From CAILZL01 sp963791615 (GTDB taxonomy: Bacteria > Pseudomonadota > Gammaproteobacteria > Steroidobacterales > Steroidobacteraceae), in contig CAWBTE010000006.1 of the NCBI GenBank assembly GCA_963791615.1, forward strand, positions 1,426,001 through 1,490,000: a DNA stretch of 64,000 nt, read 5' to 3'. Made by a program: the position numbers and the translations under genes. Below the pieces are notes generated by a model. It was not told the DNA's origin, searched no databases, and was given only the letters and a program-made list of their open reading frames with translations. How positions within the stretch are numbered: position 1 is the first letter of the stretch; every line of letters begins with the position of its first letter. This document shows positions 36,790-46,274 of this stretch, in pieces.

Positions 36790-38471
36790 TACAGCTTTTG
36801 CGCTTCACACGTCGTGCGCTCTGCCTGAGTGCATTGCTGCTGGTTGTAACTGCACAGGCAGCCCCCGCGCCCGGTAAAGCTGCGATTGCCAGCGCGCATC
36901 CACTGGCCACGCAAGCCGGCCTCGACATCATCAAGCAAGGCGGTAATGCCTTTGACGCCGCAGTGGCCATCACTGCCGCACTGGCGGTGGTGGAACCACA
37001 AAGTTCCGGTCTGGGCGGCGGCGGCTTCTACCTGCTGCATCGCGCCGCCGACAAATTTGAAACCATGGTGGATGCACGCGAAACGGCGCCCGCTGCTGCC
37101 ACACGCGACATGTTTCTGGATGCCGCAGGCAATGTAGTGCGTGGCGCATCGACTGCCTCGGCGCGGGCCGCAGGCATTCCCGGCGAAGTCGCGGGCATGG
37201 CGCATATCGCCGAACGTTATGGACGCCTGCCACTCGGTGTCAGTCTGCAACCGGCCATCAAACTGGCGCGCGATGGCTTTCCGCTCTACACCCGCATGCG
37301 CGGCACACTGGAATTTGCAGGTCCCCGGTTCAAACAATCCAGAGACGCCACCCGGAATTTTCTGGTTGATGGCAAAGCCCCGGAAGTGGGCGCGTTGATT
37401 CGCCAGCCGCAACTCGCCAGCACCTTGCAGATGATTGCCAAACAAGGCGCAACTGGTTTTTATCAAGGCAAGTTCGCCAGACAACTGGCCGACGGTGTAC
37501 GCAAACTGGGTGGCATCTGGAGCGAAGCGGATCTGGCCAACTATCGCGTCATTGAACGCGCGCCCATCAAAGGCAGCTATCGCGGCGCACAGATCACTTC
37601 TGCTCCGCCACCCTCTTCCGGTGGTGTTGTCCTGCTCAATGCACTGAACATCCTGTCAGGTTATGAACTGGACAAGCTCGACAGCGCCAGCCGCAAACAC
37701 CTGATTGTTGAAGCAATGCGCCGCGCCTATCGCGATCGCGCCGAATATCTGGGCGATCCCGATTTCGTCAATGTGCCGGTGCCAATGCTGACCAGCCCCC
37801 TGTATGCGGCGGGACAACGCAGTTCGATTCGCATGGACAAAGCCACGACATCGGCTTCCTTGCCCAGCATCAGCGACAGCAGCAATGAAAGCCCGCAAAC
37901 CACACACTTCTCGGTACTGGACGCCGAGGGCAATCGCGTTGCCGCCACCATCACGGTGAATCTCGGCTTCGGTTCCGGACTGATGGTGGATGGCACGGGC
38001 TTTTTTCTGAACAACGAAATGGATGACTTCTCGGTCAAGCCCGGCACCGCCAATGCATTTCGGCTGGTGGGTGGCGATGCCAATGCCATCGCGCCCGGCA
38101 AACGCATGTTGTCGAGCATGACGCCCACCTTTGTCGAAACCGACAAGGGTGTGTTGATTCTGGGTACACCCGGCGGCAGCCGCATCATCAGCATGGTGTT
38201 GCTGGGTGTGCTGGATTGGCTGGAAGGTGGCGATGCACTGCATGCTGCGTCACTACCGCGCTTCCATCATCAATACCTGCCCGATGAAGTCAGCTTTGAA
38301 AACGGCGCATTGACTGCTGAAGAACGAACCGCGCTTGAGCAACGTGGTCATCGCCTGAGTCAAACGCGCAGCAGCTACGGCAATATGGAAGTGATCACCT
38401 GGGATCGCACCACCGGCAAGGTTGAAGCTGCTTCTGATCCGCGTGGTGAGGGTGTGGGCTGGGTGTACTGA
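36786..38471 (+). CDS. ggt: Periplasmic gamma-glutamyltransferase
   Basis: Cleaves or transfers the gamma-glutamyl group of glutathione in the periplasm. The 561-residue precursor has a signal peptide (RALCLSALLLVVTAQAA), then HPLATQAGLDIIKQGGNAFDAAVA, SSGLGGGGFYLL and VDARETAP. Self-cleavage is expected before the Thr at about residue 372 in QTTHFSVLD, which becomes the nucleophile of the small subunit; NLGFGSGLMVDGTGFFLNNEMDDF and TPGGSRI follow. The GTG start at 36786 overlaps the coaD stop, so translation is coupled although the functions are unrelated. Confidence 0.94.
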   Translation: MIQLLRFTRRALCLSALLLVVTAQAAPAPGKAAIASAHPLATQAGLDIIKQGGNAFDAAVAITAALAVVEPQSSGLGGGGFYLLHRAADKFETMVDARETAPAAATRDMFLDAAGNVVRGASTASARAAGIPGEVAGMAHIAERYGRLPLGVSLQPAIKLARDGFPLYTRMRGTLEFAGPRFKQSRDATRNFLVDGKAPEVGALIRQPQLASTLQMIAKQGATGFYQGKFARQLADGVRKLGGIWSEADLANYRVIERAPIKGSYRGAQITSAPPPSSGGVVLLNALNILSGYELDKLDSASRKHLIVEAMRRAYRDRAEYLGDPDFVNVPVPMLTSPLYAAGQRSSIRMDKATTSASLPSISDSSNESPQTTHFSVLDAEGNRVAATITVNLGFGSGLMVDGTGFFLNNEMDDFSVKPGTANAFRLVGGDANAIAPGKRMLSSMTPTFVETDKGVLILGTPGGSRIISMVLLGVLDWLEGGDALHAASLPRFHHQYLPDEVSFENGALTAEERTALEQRGHRLSQTRSSYGNMEVITWDRTTGKVEAASDPRGEGVGWVY

Positions 38472-39460
38472 GCCTCATTACCCTTGAACCCGCGACCCGG
38501 CGACGTTTGCGTTGTGCGATGTAAGCCAGGCAAAGCCGCTCGTAACTTGCTCGGGCGAGTCCACATGACGCAGGGTTAGACGAGCGGCAGCACTTGTGCG
38601 CTCGTGACTCAACTGTCAACTTTGATGATTTAGAGCTGTCAGATGGGTGTGGTCACATCGTTGCGACAGAGTGAATCATGTGTTTGACATAGGCTAAGTC
38701 GAGGTTCAGATCGACATATCACAGGGCAGCGCGTTCTGGTTCATGTAACGCTCGTGAGCGTCTTGTTGTCAGCTCAATGCCACATGCAGGATTTGTCCGC
38801 TACTGTGACCTGCGACTTGTACCATCGAACGTCTACGCTCTGGCCAATCAGCAAGGCTGAGTGCCACGTTGTCGTCGAGGTAGGCTCGCGAGTCGCTTGC
38901 TAACAAGACCTGACAATTGCCAATGCTTGAATCGTCTGCTCCATCAAGCAATCCAACGTCTTGCTATATACTCGTGCTCAAGGCCGCTGCCTCGAAGCAG
39001 CGAACGATTCAGTTCGCCAGCGCTCGCAATGAGCAGCTTGCGTGCTCGCGGGCCTAATACGCTGCTCAGAGTCGCTTGGCAAGCCATCACTGAACTGCGA
39101 AGCGTAGCACGACCCCGCGAGCGCATCGACCGAATGTCCTTCTTAATACTGACGCCTCCGTTCCAGATGGTGAATTCGTACCAAGCGACCGATTGTTTGC
39201 ATGATCGCCGACATGACGTAGCAACTTCATGTTCAGCGCGATAGCTGGCGCTCTCGAAGGTAGAAATTGAGTACACCACGCGCCAACGAAGTTGGCCACT
39301 TAGCGTAGCGACTGGATTTGCGTATGTCCACGATGACTAGCCACGTACATTCCGCATGCTCTAACGTGTTTTATCTAGTCTGATTAACAACATGGCTGAC
39401 AGTTAACACCGGCTCGTAATTTGACGCAAGTGCCTGTTGCAAATCAACATAAAGCAGTAG
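38472..39460. other. Gene-poor, repeat-rich region behind ggt
   Basis: Nearly 1 kb without a credible gene and visibly less GC-rich than the rest. It begins with CCCTTGAACCCGCGACCC (38481 on), whose complement recurs at 39739-39765. A hairpin pairs GCCGCTCGTAAC (38535-38546) with GTTAGACGAGCGGC (38575-38588), and GCCAACGAAGTTGGC forms a small palindrome near 39281. The ORFs on both strands have no family features. The region looks like decayed foreign DNA. Confidence 0.5.
38481..38507. repeat. 27-base inverted repeat, left copy
   Basis: Matches the complement of 39739-39765 with one mismatch. It lies ten bases behind the ggt stop. The pair bounds a 1.28 kb segment of low coding content. Confidence 0.65.
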
Positions 39461-39480
39461 TACTGTATATAACAACAGGT
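39461..39480 (+). promoter_or_regulatory. LexA-box-like site (SOS box)
   Basis: TACTGTATATAACAACAGGT contains CTGT-N8-ACAG with an AT-rich centre, the gammaproteobacterial LexA operator pattern. It lies 22 bases before the start of a short ORF that has its own ribosome binding site. Confidence 0.6.
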
Positions 39481-39501
39481 TATAACACGGAGCGTCAGAA
39501 C

Positions 39502-39621
39502 ATGGGAAAGCCGGCACGGTCAATGCTGGTGCGTCGAACGTCGCAGGTATTGAGGTTATTGGACGTTTGCGCTCAAGCCGGCGTAGTGCCAGTGAGAGAG
39601 CGGCACCTTTCACGAAGCTAA
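39502..39621 (+). pseudogene. Truncated 5' end of a LexA-controlled gene
   Basis: A 39-codon frame begins MGKPARSMLVRRTSQVLRLL behind GGAG (39489-39492) and a LexA-like box, so it has the upstream signals of a real gene. It runs to a stop inside a repeat that begins at 39601 and is shared with the region behind the TonB receptor gene. The original gene was probably cut there. I do not recognise the product with confidence; the LLD...RHLSR pattern faintly recalls the N-terminus of integron integrases, which are often SOS-controlled. Confidence 0.4.
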
Positions 39622-39730
39622 AGGACCGAAGGAAACGCGGCGCTGATGGTCAGCGCCGCGTTTGTGGTCTCAGGTCTCAGAAGCGGAACGCAGCTTCGAG
39701 CGCCACTGAGCGTGGCGGCTCAACAAAGCC
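39601..39730. repeat. Direct repeat, left copy (duplicated TonB receptor 3' end)
   Basis: Nearly the same sequence as 42051-42170, starting with CGGCACCTTTCACG in both. It holds, on the minus strand, the last codons of a TonB receptor (GFVEPPRSVALEAAFRF-stop) and the terminator-like hairpin. This copy has a seven-base tandem duplication (GTCTCAG twice). The pair encloses the globin and regulator genes. Confidence 0.8.
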
Positions 39731-39738
39731 ATTGCATG

Positions 39739-39765
39739 AACGTCGCCGGGTCGCGGCTTCAAGGG
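39739..39765. repeat. 27-base inverted repeat, right copy
   Basis: Complement of 38481-38507 with one mismatch. The motif GCCGGGTCGCGG recurs as its complement at about 39803-39814, so the DNA from 39745 to 39814 can also fold into a long hairpin. The rest of the stretch up to the globin stop at 39957 shows nothing else. Confidence 0.6.
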
Positions 39766-39956
39766 TATTCGGGTTCTCGCAGGGCATTCACCCCCACGAA
39801 CCCGCGACCTGGCGATATTCACTGATACGAGTTGCTGGGACGATGGCAGCTGCGAGATTAGAGCGATGCAACGGGGACTGTGTTTGGTCGGAGGTTTACC
39901 CGTAACGCAAGCCGAAAAGCCCAGTGGCCGCCAGTATCGGTGGAGTGCTGCCACAG

Positions 39957-40319
39957 CTACACCCGGATAATTGTTCCCTTCAGCGAATAGATAATGGCCA
40001 ATACATCTTTTTTTGCATCCTCACCGACGCCGTTCTTGTCGAGCGCGGCAAGAATGTCATCGGTGGCGGCCAGGTATTCCTGTTCAGAGATGTTCATGCC
40101 CTTGTGGGCCTGTACCATGTCCTTGCCGGAGTAGGTGACGTGGCCACCCGATCCGGCGGCAAAAAACTCCTTGGCCATGCGCTTGGCGCGGTCCAGATCC
40201 CTGGCATTCTCGAAGCGGGTTTTGATGACCGGGTTGATCAGGTGTGCGGCGATGGCGTCCTCAACGATCCTGTCGATTCCAGTGCCGCCGCCCAGTCGTT
40301 CATACAGGTTGTTGCTCAT
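39957..40319 (-). CDS. Group 1 truncated haemoglobin
   Basis: Small haem protein of 120 residues of the two-over-two globin fold, involved in oxygen or nitric oxide chemistry in the cytoplasm. It begins MSNNLYERLGGGTGIDRIVED, typical for TrHb group I, with the Phe of the CD region in TRFENA, and a His likely to be the proximal haem ligand in VQAHKGMNIS; GGHVTYSGKDM precedes it. It is divergent from a CadC-like regulator gene with about 130 bases between the starts. The gene lies inside the segment bounded by direct repeats. Confidence 0.9.
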   Translation of the reverse strand: MSNNLYERLGGGTGIDRIVEDAIAAHLINPVIKTRFENARDLDRAKRMAKEFFAAGSGGHVTYSGKDMVQAHKGMNISEQEYLAATDDILAALDKNGVGEDAKKDVLAIIYSLKGTIIRV

Positions 40320-40452
40320 GGAAATCTCCGACTTACAGACCGTGAGTCAAGTTGACGATGGCGCAAGATTATTCAGCAGCAGCTGGAAAGACCTTGAGTC
40401 CTGCTTGATTTTTTCTTTAGATTCGCCTGAGGTCTGTGCTTGAGGGCGGTAC

Positions 40453-42019
40453 GTGCGGTTCACTTTTGAAGATATCGAGCTGGACATTTTGCGGCGTGAA
40501 CTGCGGCGTGGCGGCCAGACCGTTGCCGTCGAGCCGCAGGTGCTGGACCTGTTGATCTACCTGATTGAAAACCGGCAGCGCGTGGTCAGCCGGATGGAAC
40601 TTCTGGATGCGATCTGGAAAGATCGGGTCATTTCCGAATCGACGTTTACCAGCCGTGTGAACGCGGTACGCAAGGCGGTGGGAGACAGCGGCGAGCGCCA
40701 GGCATTGATCCGGACCATCGCACGCAAGGGCTTTCGTTTTGTCGGCGAGGTGCAAGTCAGGAGCGCGGAAGCCGATGATGTTTCACGCACCGATCCGGGG
40801 GCCGGGTCAGCGACGGCATTGACCCTGCCCGACAAACCATCAGTTGTGGTGCTGCCCTTCCAGAACATGAGTGGCGATCCGGAGCAGGACTATGTTGCCG
40901 ATGGCATCGTCGAATCGATTACCGCGGCGCTATCCAGGGTTCGCGAGTTCTTTGTCATCGCGAGGAACTCGGCTTTTGTCTACAAGGGTCGCGCCGGTGA
41001 ATGTCGGCGCGATTGGCCGTGAACTGGGCGTTGCCTATGCCGTTGAAGGCAGCGTGCAACGCGCTGGTTCGCGTGTGCGCGTCACCGTGCAGCTGGTTGA
41101 GACGAGTGGTGGTGCGCATCTATGGGCCGAACACTACGACGGCCAGCTGGATGACCTCTTTGATCTGCAGGACCGGATCGCCGAGCGGGTGGCGGGGGCT
41201 CTGCAACCTTCTATCCGGTATGCAGAGATATTCCGTGTGCAGCGCAAGCGACCGCAGGATCTGGGCGCGTACGACTACACCATGCGCGCCATGCGTCATG
41301 TATGGCTGCTGGAAAAGGAGGGCACCGAGCGTGGGCTCGACATGCTGAGCAAGGCGCTGGCCATTGATCCCGAATATCCACTGGCGCTTGCATTGGCAGC
41401 GTGGTGCTGGGCGCAGAGTTCTGTGTATACGTGGGTAGATGATACGGCTGCCGCCATCAGTCAGGCGCTACAGCTGGCCGATCGCGCTGCACGCCACGCC
41501 ACCGATGAACCGCTGATACTCGCTGTGCTGGGTGCGGTGCATACCTTTGCGCGCAACTTCGGTGTTGCGCGGATCATGCTCGAGAGAGCTATTGCACTGG
41601 ACCCCAATGCGGCATGGGCGATCAGCCGCATCGGCTGGCTGGATGTCTATTCAGACCGTCCAGTTGAAGCGCGCATCTGGTTTGAAAAATCGATTCGCTT
41701 GAGTCCGCTCGACCCGATGAATTTCAACAACTATGTGGGACTGGCTTCGGTGTGTCAGGTGGAATGCGATGACAACGCCGCAGCCAACCTGTTCTTACGC
41801 GCGCTCGACGAGCGTCCTAATGCCATCTGGATTCATCGCAATCTGGCACCCGCGTTGCAGGCCGCGGGTCGCTTCAATGAAGCGCGTGCTTCATTGACGG
41901 CATTACTCGCCACTTATCCGAAACTGACGATCACGCAGTACAAGTATGCAATGGTCTTTTCACCCATGGCCCTGGACAGGATCGCCTCGCACCTGCGCGC
42001 GCTGGGAGTACCCGAGTAG
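40453..42019 (+). pseudogene. CadC-like winged-helix regulator with TPR region, frameshifted
   Basis: Transcription regulator with an N-terminal OmpR/PhoB-type winged helix (residues 1-100: VEPQVLDLLIYLIENRQRVVSR, FTSRVNAVRKAVGD, RTIARKGFRFVGEV), then a domain seen in adenylate-cyclase-like regulators (KPSVVVLPFQNMSGDPEQDYVADGIVESITAALSR) and a long TPR region with repeats such as AIALDPNAAWAISRIGWL. The frame breaks near 40996, after FVYKGRA; one extra base shifts VNVGAIGRELGVAYAVEGSVQ into the next frame, which stays open to the stop at 42019. GTG is the only plausible start at 40453. No transmembrane helix is obvious between the domains. Sequence error is possible. Confidence 0.78.
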
Positions 42020-42050
42020 CGAAGATTCACAGTGACTGCCGGACGACGCC

Positions 42051-42170
42051 CGGCACCTTTCACGGGCAAAACCGAAGGAAGACGCGGCGCTGATGGTCAG
42101 CGCCGCGTTTGTGGTCTCAGAAGCGGAACGCAGCTTCGAGCGCCACTGAGCGTGGCGGCTCAACAAAGCC
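42051..42170. repeat. Direct repeat, right copy
   Basis: Right copy of the repeat at 39601-39730, in the same orientation. Here it is the genuine 3' end of the TonB receptor gene plus its downstream hairpin. Confidence 0.8.
42082..42107 (-). terminator. Terminator-like hairpin behind the TonB receptor gene
   Basis: CGCGGCGCTGA and TCAGCGCCGCG pair around a three-base loop about ten bases behind the receptor stop. The trailing minus-strand bases TCTTCC form only a weak U-tract. Confidence 0.6.
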
Positions 42171-44503
42171 GTAGTAGCTGCGGGCGCGGAACAGATTGGT
42201 CGCCAGCGGTGTGTCGCCGGCATAACTGAGCGTGGTTTCATCGGTGAGGTTGCGGCCCACCAGCGCCACGCGCCACTTGCCATCGGCGCCGCCCAGCTCC
42301 AGTCTCGCATTCACCTTGGCATAGGACTTCTGCACTGCTTTGGGGTCGAGCGTCAGCGACAGCAAGTAGTCATCGGAATACACCACGTCCAGCGTGCTGC
42401 GCAGTTCCAGACTGTCACTCAGCAACCAGGTGTACTCACCGCTGAGCACGCCGGTGAGTCTCGGGCGCCAGCTGGTTGGTGTAGCCTGCATAGTTGCAGT
42501 TGTTCTGCGCCCAGCAAACGGCGGTCGAATTCACACTGGCCGATGTAGTTGGTCCACTCGAAGTCGAGGTAGGCCAGTGAACCCGACAGTTGCAGTCCGC
42601 GTGTGGCCTGCCAGCGCCCGGACAGCTCGACGCCTTTTACTTCCGCGCTGCCATTGCCGACATTGAAGCCGATGGCGCCGTCGAAGGCGCTGGTCTGCAA
42701 GTCCTTGTAGTCGGTGAAGAACACAGCGGCGTTGAGTTCGGCGACATTGGCGATGCGGCTCTTCACGCCCAGTTCATAGGTCGTCGCCTGTTCATCTTCG
42801 AACTCGAAAGTGCCGCCCGCTGCGGGGGCCTTGTTGGAGCGCGCATCGAAGCCGCCAGCCTTGGAGCCGCGCGCCCAGGACAGGTAAGCCATGGAATCGT
42901 CGCCGAAGTCATATTGAAAGTTGACCAGCGGCGAGAAATTGCTTTCGTCGCGCTCGCCGCGAATGTCATGTGGCAGGATGCCCAGCACCGCGGGGTTGGC
43001 GAACAAGGGATAGAACGCCGCATTGATCAGCGGGCCACCCAGGCCTGCGGTCAACAACGTGGTGCGCCGGCCGGTCTTGCTCTCTCGCGAGTAGCGGCCA
43101 CCGGCAGTGATGCGGAATACATCGCTGACGTTGAACGTAGCTTGTACGAACGCCGACCACTGCGTGCTGTCCTGTTCGAACACGCGCGGATTGGCGGCGT
43201 TGGCGAACACCGCGGCGTTGGCGCCGATCCCCGGGTTGAGTCCCAGAATGGTGGGCACCAGACTGGTGGGCGGCACGTACAGATAGTCGCTTTCATCCAG
43301 TTCGTAGTCCTGGAAGTACAGGCCGGCGATCCACGGCAGCGTACCGTCCGGCGCGGAAGTGAAACGCAACTCCTGACTGATCTGCCGGTAGTCCTCGCGC
43401 ACGCCAGCGTTGAACACGGTGGCCGCGACAAAGTCGCAATCGCAGAGTTCGTCCAGCTTGTAGCCGCTGTAACCGCTCACCGAGGTGACGGTGCCGCCGC
43501 CCAGATCCCAGTTCAGGGTCAGGGAAATTTCGCGGGTGTCCAGCTCGCTGGAATCGCCGGCGGAAGAGCGCTGATAGTCGATGACATTGTTGCGCGAGGT
43601 GGCGTCGGTGCCGGTGGGCAGGCCATTGGGACGGCCGATCAGCGGCAGTGCGCCGCCGCCGACGATCTGGCTGTGCGTCAGTCCGCTGAACGCCGGATTC
43701 ACCGAGGGCGTCTCGCCGAAAATTTCCATGTGTCGGCCGAGGGTCTCGAAGGTGCCGTACTCGGCGCGCAGCGTGGCATCGAACATGCCGCCGGCGTCGA
43801 AGTCCAGAGTCAGGCGCGCGCCCAGCTCTTCGCGTTGCGGTTCATCGCGATTCAGGGTGGGGTTCTTCACATAGCCTTCACTGTCGCGGCTGCGCACGGC
43901 GAGCCGCGCGCCGAAGGCGTCAGTGAGCGGGCCGGAAAGCACCAGGTCGGCGATCTTTTCTTTCTGCTCGAAGTCGTACCAGGCGCGCACGCTGCCTTCG
44001 AATTCATCGCCGGGGCGGGCGCTGACCATGTTCACCGCGCCGGCCACGGCGTTTTTGCCGAACAGGATGGGCTGCGGGCCACGCAACACTTCGATGCGCT
44101 CCAGATCCAGGAAGGGCATGCGCGCCTGATGGCCGCGGCCGCGATAAATGCCATCGGCGTACAGGCTCACTGATTGTTCAAAGCCCTGATTCAGACCCGA
44201 GCCGATGCCGCGGATGTAGATGTTGTTGGCGATGCCGGTTTCGGTCATCTGCAGGTTGGGCACGTAGGCCTTGAGATCATCCATGCGCACGATGCCGGCT
44301 TCCGCCAGCTTGTCGCCGGACAACGCGTCCACCGACAGCGGCACGTCCTGCAGCGACTCCTCGCGCTTCTGCGCCGTGATGGTGATTTCCTCCAACGCCA
44401 CGGCTTCAAGCCCGGTCTGCGCGAAGGTCGGTAGCGCGGTCGCCAGCGACAGCGCCGCCAGCGCAGTGCTGGTGGCATGGAGTGTTCTGACGTGTTGGTT
44501 CAT
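42117..44503 (-). pseudogene. TonB-dependent outer-membrane receptor, frameshifted near C-terminus
   Basis: Outer-membrane active transporter for siderophores, carbohydrates or other ligands, energised by TonB. Signal peptide over about residues 1-29 (TALAALSLATALPTFAQ), then the TonB-box-like EEITITAQKREESLQDVPLSV, a plug domain (RIEVLRGPQPILFGKNAVAGAVNM) and a long beta-barrel (TAGGRYSRESKTGR, YELGVKSRIANVAELNAAVFFTDY). About 690 codons are continuous; near 42536 and again near 42465 the frame changes, and the end ARSYYGFVEPPRSVALEAAFRF is in a third frame with stop at 42117. Restored length is about 795 residues. The type is common in sphingomonads and Steroidobacter relatives. No Fur box was seen upstream. 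Confidence 0.82.
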
Positions 44504-44701
44504 TTCAGCCCCCTTAGCGCCTTCTGAATGAAGGCTTTATGACATTGTGCGCTTCGATGTGATGGACTCTCAACCCTCAGTCCTTTCCAATATGGTTTGA
44601 GCCTGCGGAGTGCTGGCGAGAGGGCGGCACCGTTCCCGGTCACGCCCATCAAAAAATGTCGCACCCGCTGTCGATTCATGGCGGTGCTGCACGTCCTTGT
44701 A
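44504..44701. other. Upstream region of the TonB receptor gene
   Basis: Non-coding DNA between the receptor start and the MITE-like element. It must hold the receptor promoter, but no clear boxes were seen. Confidence 0.4.
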
Positions 44702-44844
44702 AGAGCCTGTTCAGAATCTCGATCAAGGGATGCAGTGCAAGGCGAACCGACCCAAAAAAACGCAGCGTACATGTAGTACGTGAGTATTTTTTGGGTCGGT
44801 TCAACGCAGCAATGCGCCCTTCAGCGAGATTCTGAATAGGCTCT
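44702..44844. mobile_element. MITE-like palindromic element (second family)
   Basis: A 143-base element with 20-base terminal inverted repeats, AGAGCCTGTTCAGAATCTCG and its complement with one mismatch. Inside, CCGACCCAAAAAA pairs with TTTTTTGGGTCGG around a palindromic centre with GTACATGTAGTAC. It does not code. It is unrelated in sequence to the elements around rsmD. Confidence 0.8.
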
Positions 44845-44940
44845 AACAACAGTGTTGAATCCTTGCCGCGCCAGGCCACGGTGATGGGGCTGCTTTGCGC
44901 CGTGCAAACACCCTCGTTGCCTGCCGGCAGGAAAAATGCG

Positions 44941-44979
44941 TTGACTTTGAGCGGTTAAAAAATAGAATGAGCGTTCATT
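44941..44979 (+). promoter_or_regulatory. Promoter and TetR-type operator of the RND pump operon
   Basis: TTGACT at 44941-44946 and TAGAAT at 44963-44968 are 16 bases apart, a good sigma-70 promoter. A palindrome, AATGA-GCGT-TCATT at 44966-44979, overlaps the -10 box and likely start point. Its position suits repression by the TetR-type regulator encoded at the end of the operon. Confidence 0.6.
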
Positions 44980-45047
44980 TACTGGTGATGACCCCCGGTC
45001 ATCACTGATCTCAAATCAATAATTCAGCCCATTTCGGCAGGTGTTCC

Positions 45048-46235
45048 ATGCGCTCGCATCAGCATGTCAGATTGCTATTTCTCGGATGTGTCATCGGTGG
45101 AGCACTGGCGCTGTCCGGCTGCGGCAATCAGGCTCCCGAGGCCGGCGCGCCCGGCCCCATGCCGGTTACGGTGGTAACGCTGAAAGCGGAGCCCGTCACA
45201 CTGACCCGCGAACTGCCGGGTCGCACCAGCGCGTACCTGGTCGCGGAAGTCCGTCCGCAGGTCAGCGGCATCGTCAAGCAACGTCTGTTCACTGAAGGTG
45301 GCTCGGTCAAGGCCGGCCAGACCTTGTACGAGCTGGACGACGCCATCTATCGCGCCGAACACAACAACGCTCAAGCGTCACTCGCCAGGGCCAAGGCAAC
45401 GCTGTTGGCGGCGCAGGCGGCAGCGCGTCGTTCGGCCGAACTGGCGAAGATCGACGCGGTCAGCGCTCAGGACAACGATAACGCCATTGCTGCACTCAGC
45501 CAGTCCGAAGCAGACGTCGCTGCGGCGGAAGCTGCCGTGGCCAGCAGCAGCGTGAACCTCGGCTATACCCGCATCACCTCACCTATCAGCGGTCGCATCG
45601 GCAAATCGTCAGTTACTCAGGGCGCGCTGGTGACTGCCAACCAGACCACGGCGCTGGCCACCGTACAGCAGCTTGATCCGCTGTATGTCGATGTCAGTCA
45701 GTCGAGCAGCGAATGGTTGCAGCTGAAAGAAGCCATTGATGCCGGCCATCTGCAATCCAGCGGGTCGGGCACACCCGCCAGCATTTCGCTGGAAAACGGC
45801 AGCAAGTACGCACAGATGGGCAAGCTGCAATTTGCCGATGTCACGGTAGATCCCACCACGGGCAGCTTCATGCTGCGGGTGCTGGTGCCGAATCCGGACA
45901 ACACCTTGATGCCCGGCATGTATGTCAAAGCATTGCTCAATGAAGGTATGCGCAAACAGGCGGTGCTGGCACCACAACAAGCCATCACACGCGATCCGAA
46001 AGGCGAAGCCACTACGCTGGTAGTGGGCGCAGACAACAAAGTGGAACAGCGCAGCATCAAGGTCTCGCGCACCATCGGCGATCAGTGGCTGGTGGAAGAC
46101 GGACTTCAGGCAGGCGACAAAGTCATCGTCGAGGGAGTGCAGAAGGTGCAGCCGGGCATGCCGGTGCAGCCAACCGAAGCAGGTGCGGCAGCTCCGCCGC
46201 CCGCAGCACCGGCCAACACCCAGGCCGGCAATTAG
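45048..46235 (+). CDS. RND efflux periplasmic adaptor lipoprotein (AcrA/MexA type)
   Basis: Membrane-fusion protein that links the inner-membrane pump to the outer-membrane channel. Lipoprotein signal with lipobox ALSGC (Cys about residue 25), then the family sequence VTLTRELPGRTSAYLVAEVRPQVSGIVKQRLFTEGGSVKAGQTLYELD, a helical hairpin (residues about 105-165), the second half-lipoyl region VNLGYTRITSPISGRIGKSSVTQG and the beta-barrel with TFM-like GSFMLRVLVPNPDNTLMPGMYV. Length 395 residues is normal. First gene of the operon adaptor-pump-channel-regulator. Confidence 0.94.
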   Translation: MRSHQHVRLLFLGCVIGGALALSGCGNQAPEAGAPGPMPVTVVTLKAEPVTLTRELPGRTSAYLVAEVRPQVSGIVKQRLFTEGGSVKAGQTLYELDDAIYRAEHNNAQASLARAKATLLAAQAAARRSAELAKIDAVSAQDNDNAIAALSQSEADVAAAEAAVASSSVNLGYTRITSPISGRIGKSSVTQGALVTANQTTALATVQQLDPLYVDVSQSSSEWLQLKEAIDAGHLQSSGSGTPASISLENGSKYAQMGKLQFADVTVDPTTGSFMLRVLVPNPDNTLMPGMYVKALLNEGMRKQAVLAPQQAITRDPKGEATTLVVGADNKVEQRSIKVSRTIGDQWLVEDGLQAGDKVIVEGVQKVQPGMPVQPTEAGAAAPPPAAPANTQAGN

Positions 46236-46274
46236 AGCCGGTCAGCAGTCCCGCGAATACACCTGGAGCGACGC

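Noticed and set aside
38535..38588. Integron attC site
   Set aside because: GTTAGAC fits one core box, but the partner reads CGTAAC and the inner boxes do not pair, so only a hairpin is claimed.
39740..39820. tRNA gene remnant
   Set aside because: GGGTTC/GAACCC motifs recall a T-arm, but no cloverleaf or acceptor stem can be drawn.
42590..44173. 527-codon plus-strand ORF
   Set aside because: Antisense shadow of the TonB receptor; its protein has no family features, while the minus strand has clear plug and barrel motifs.
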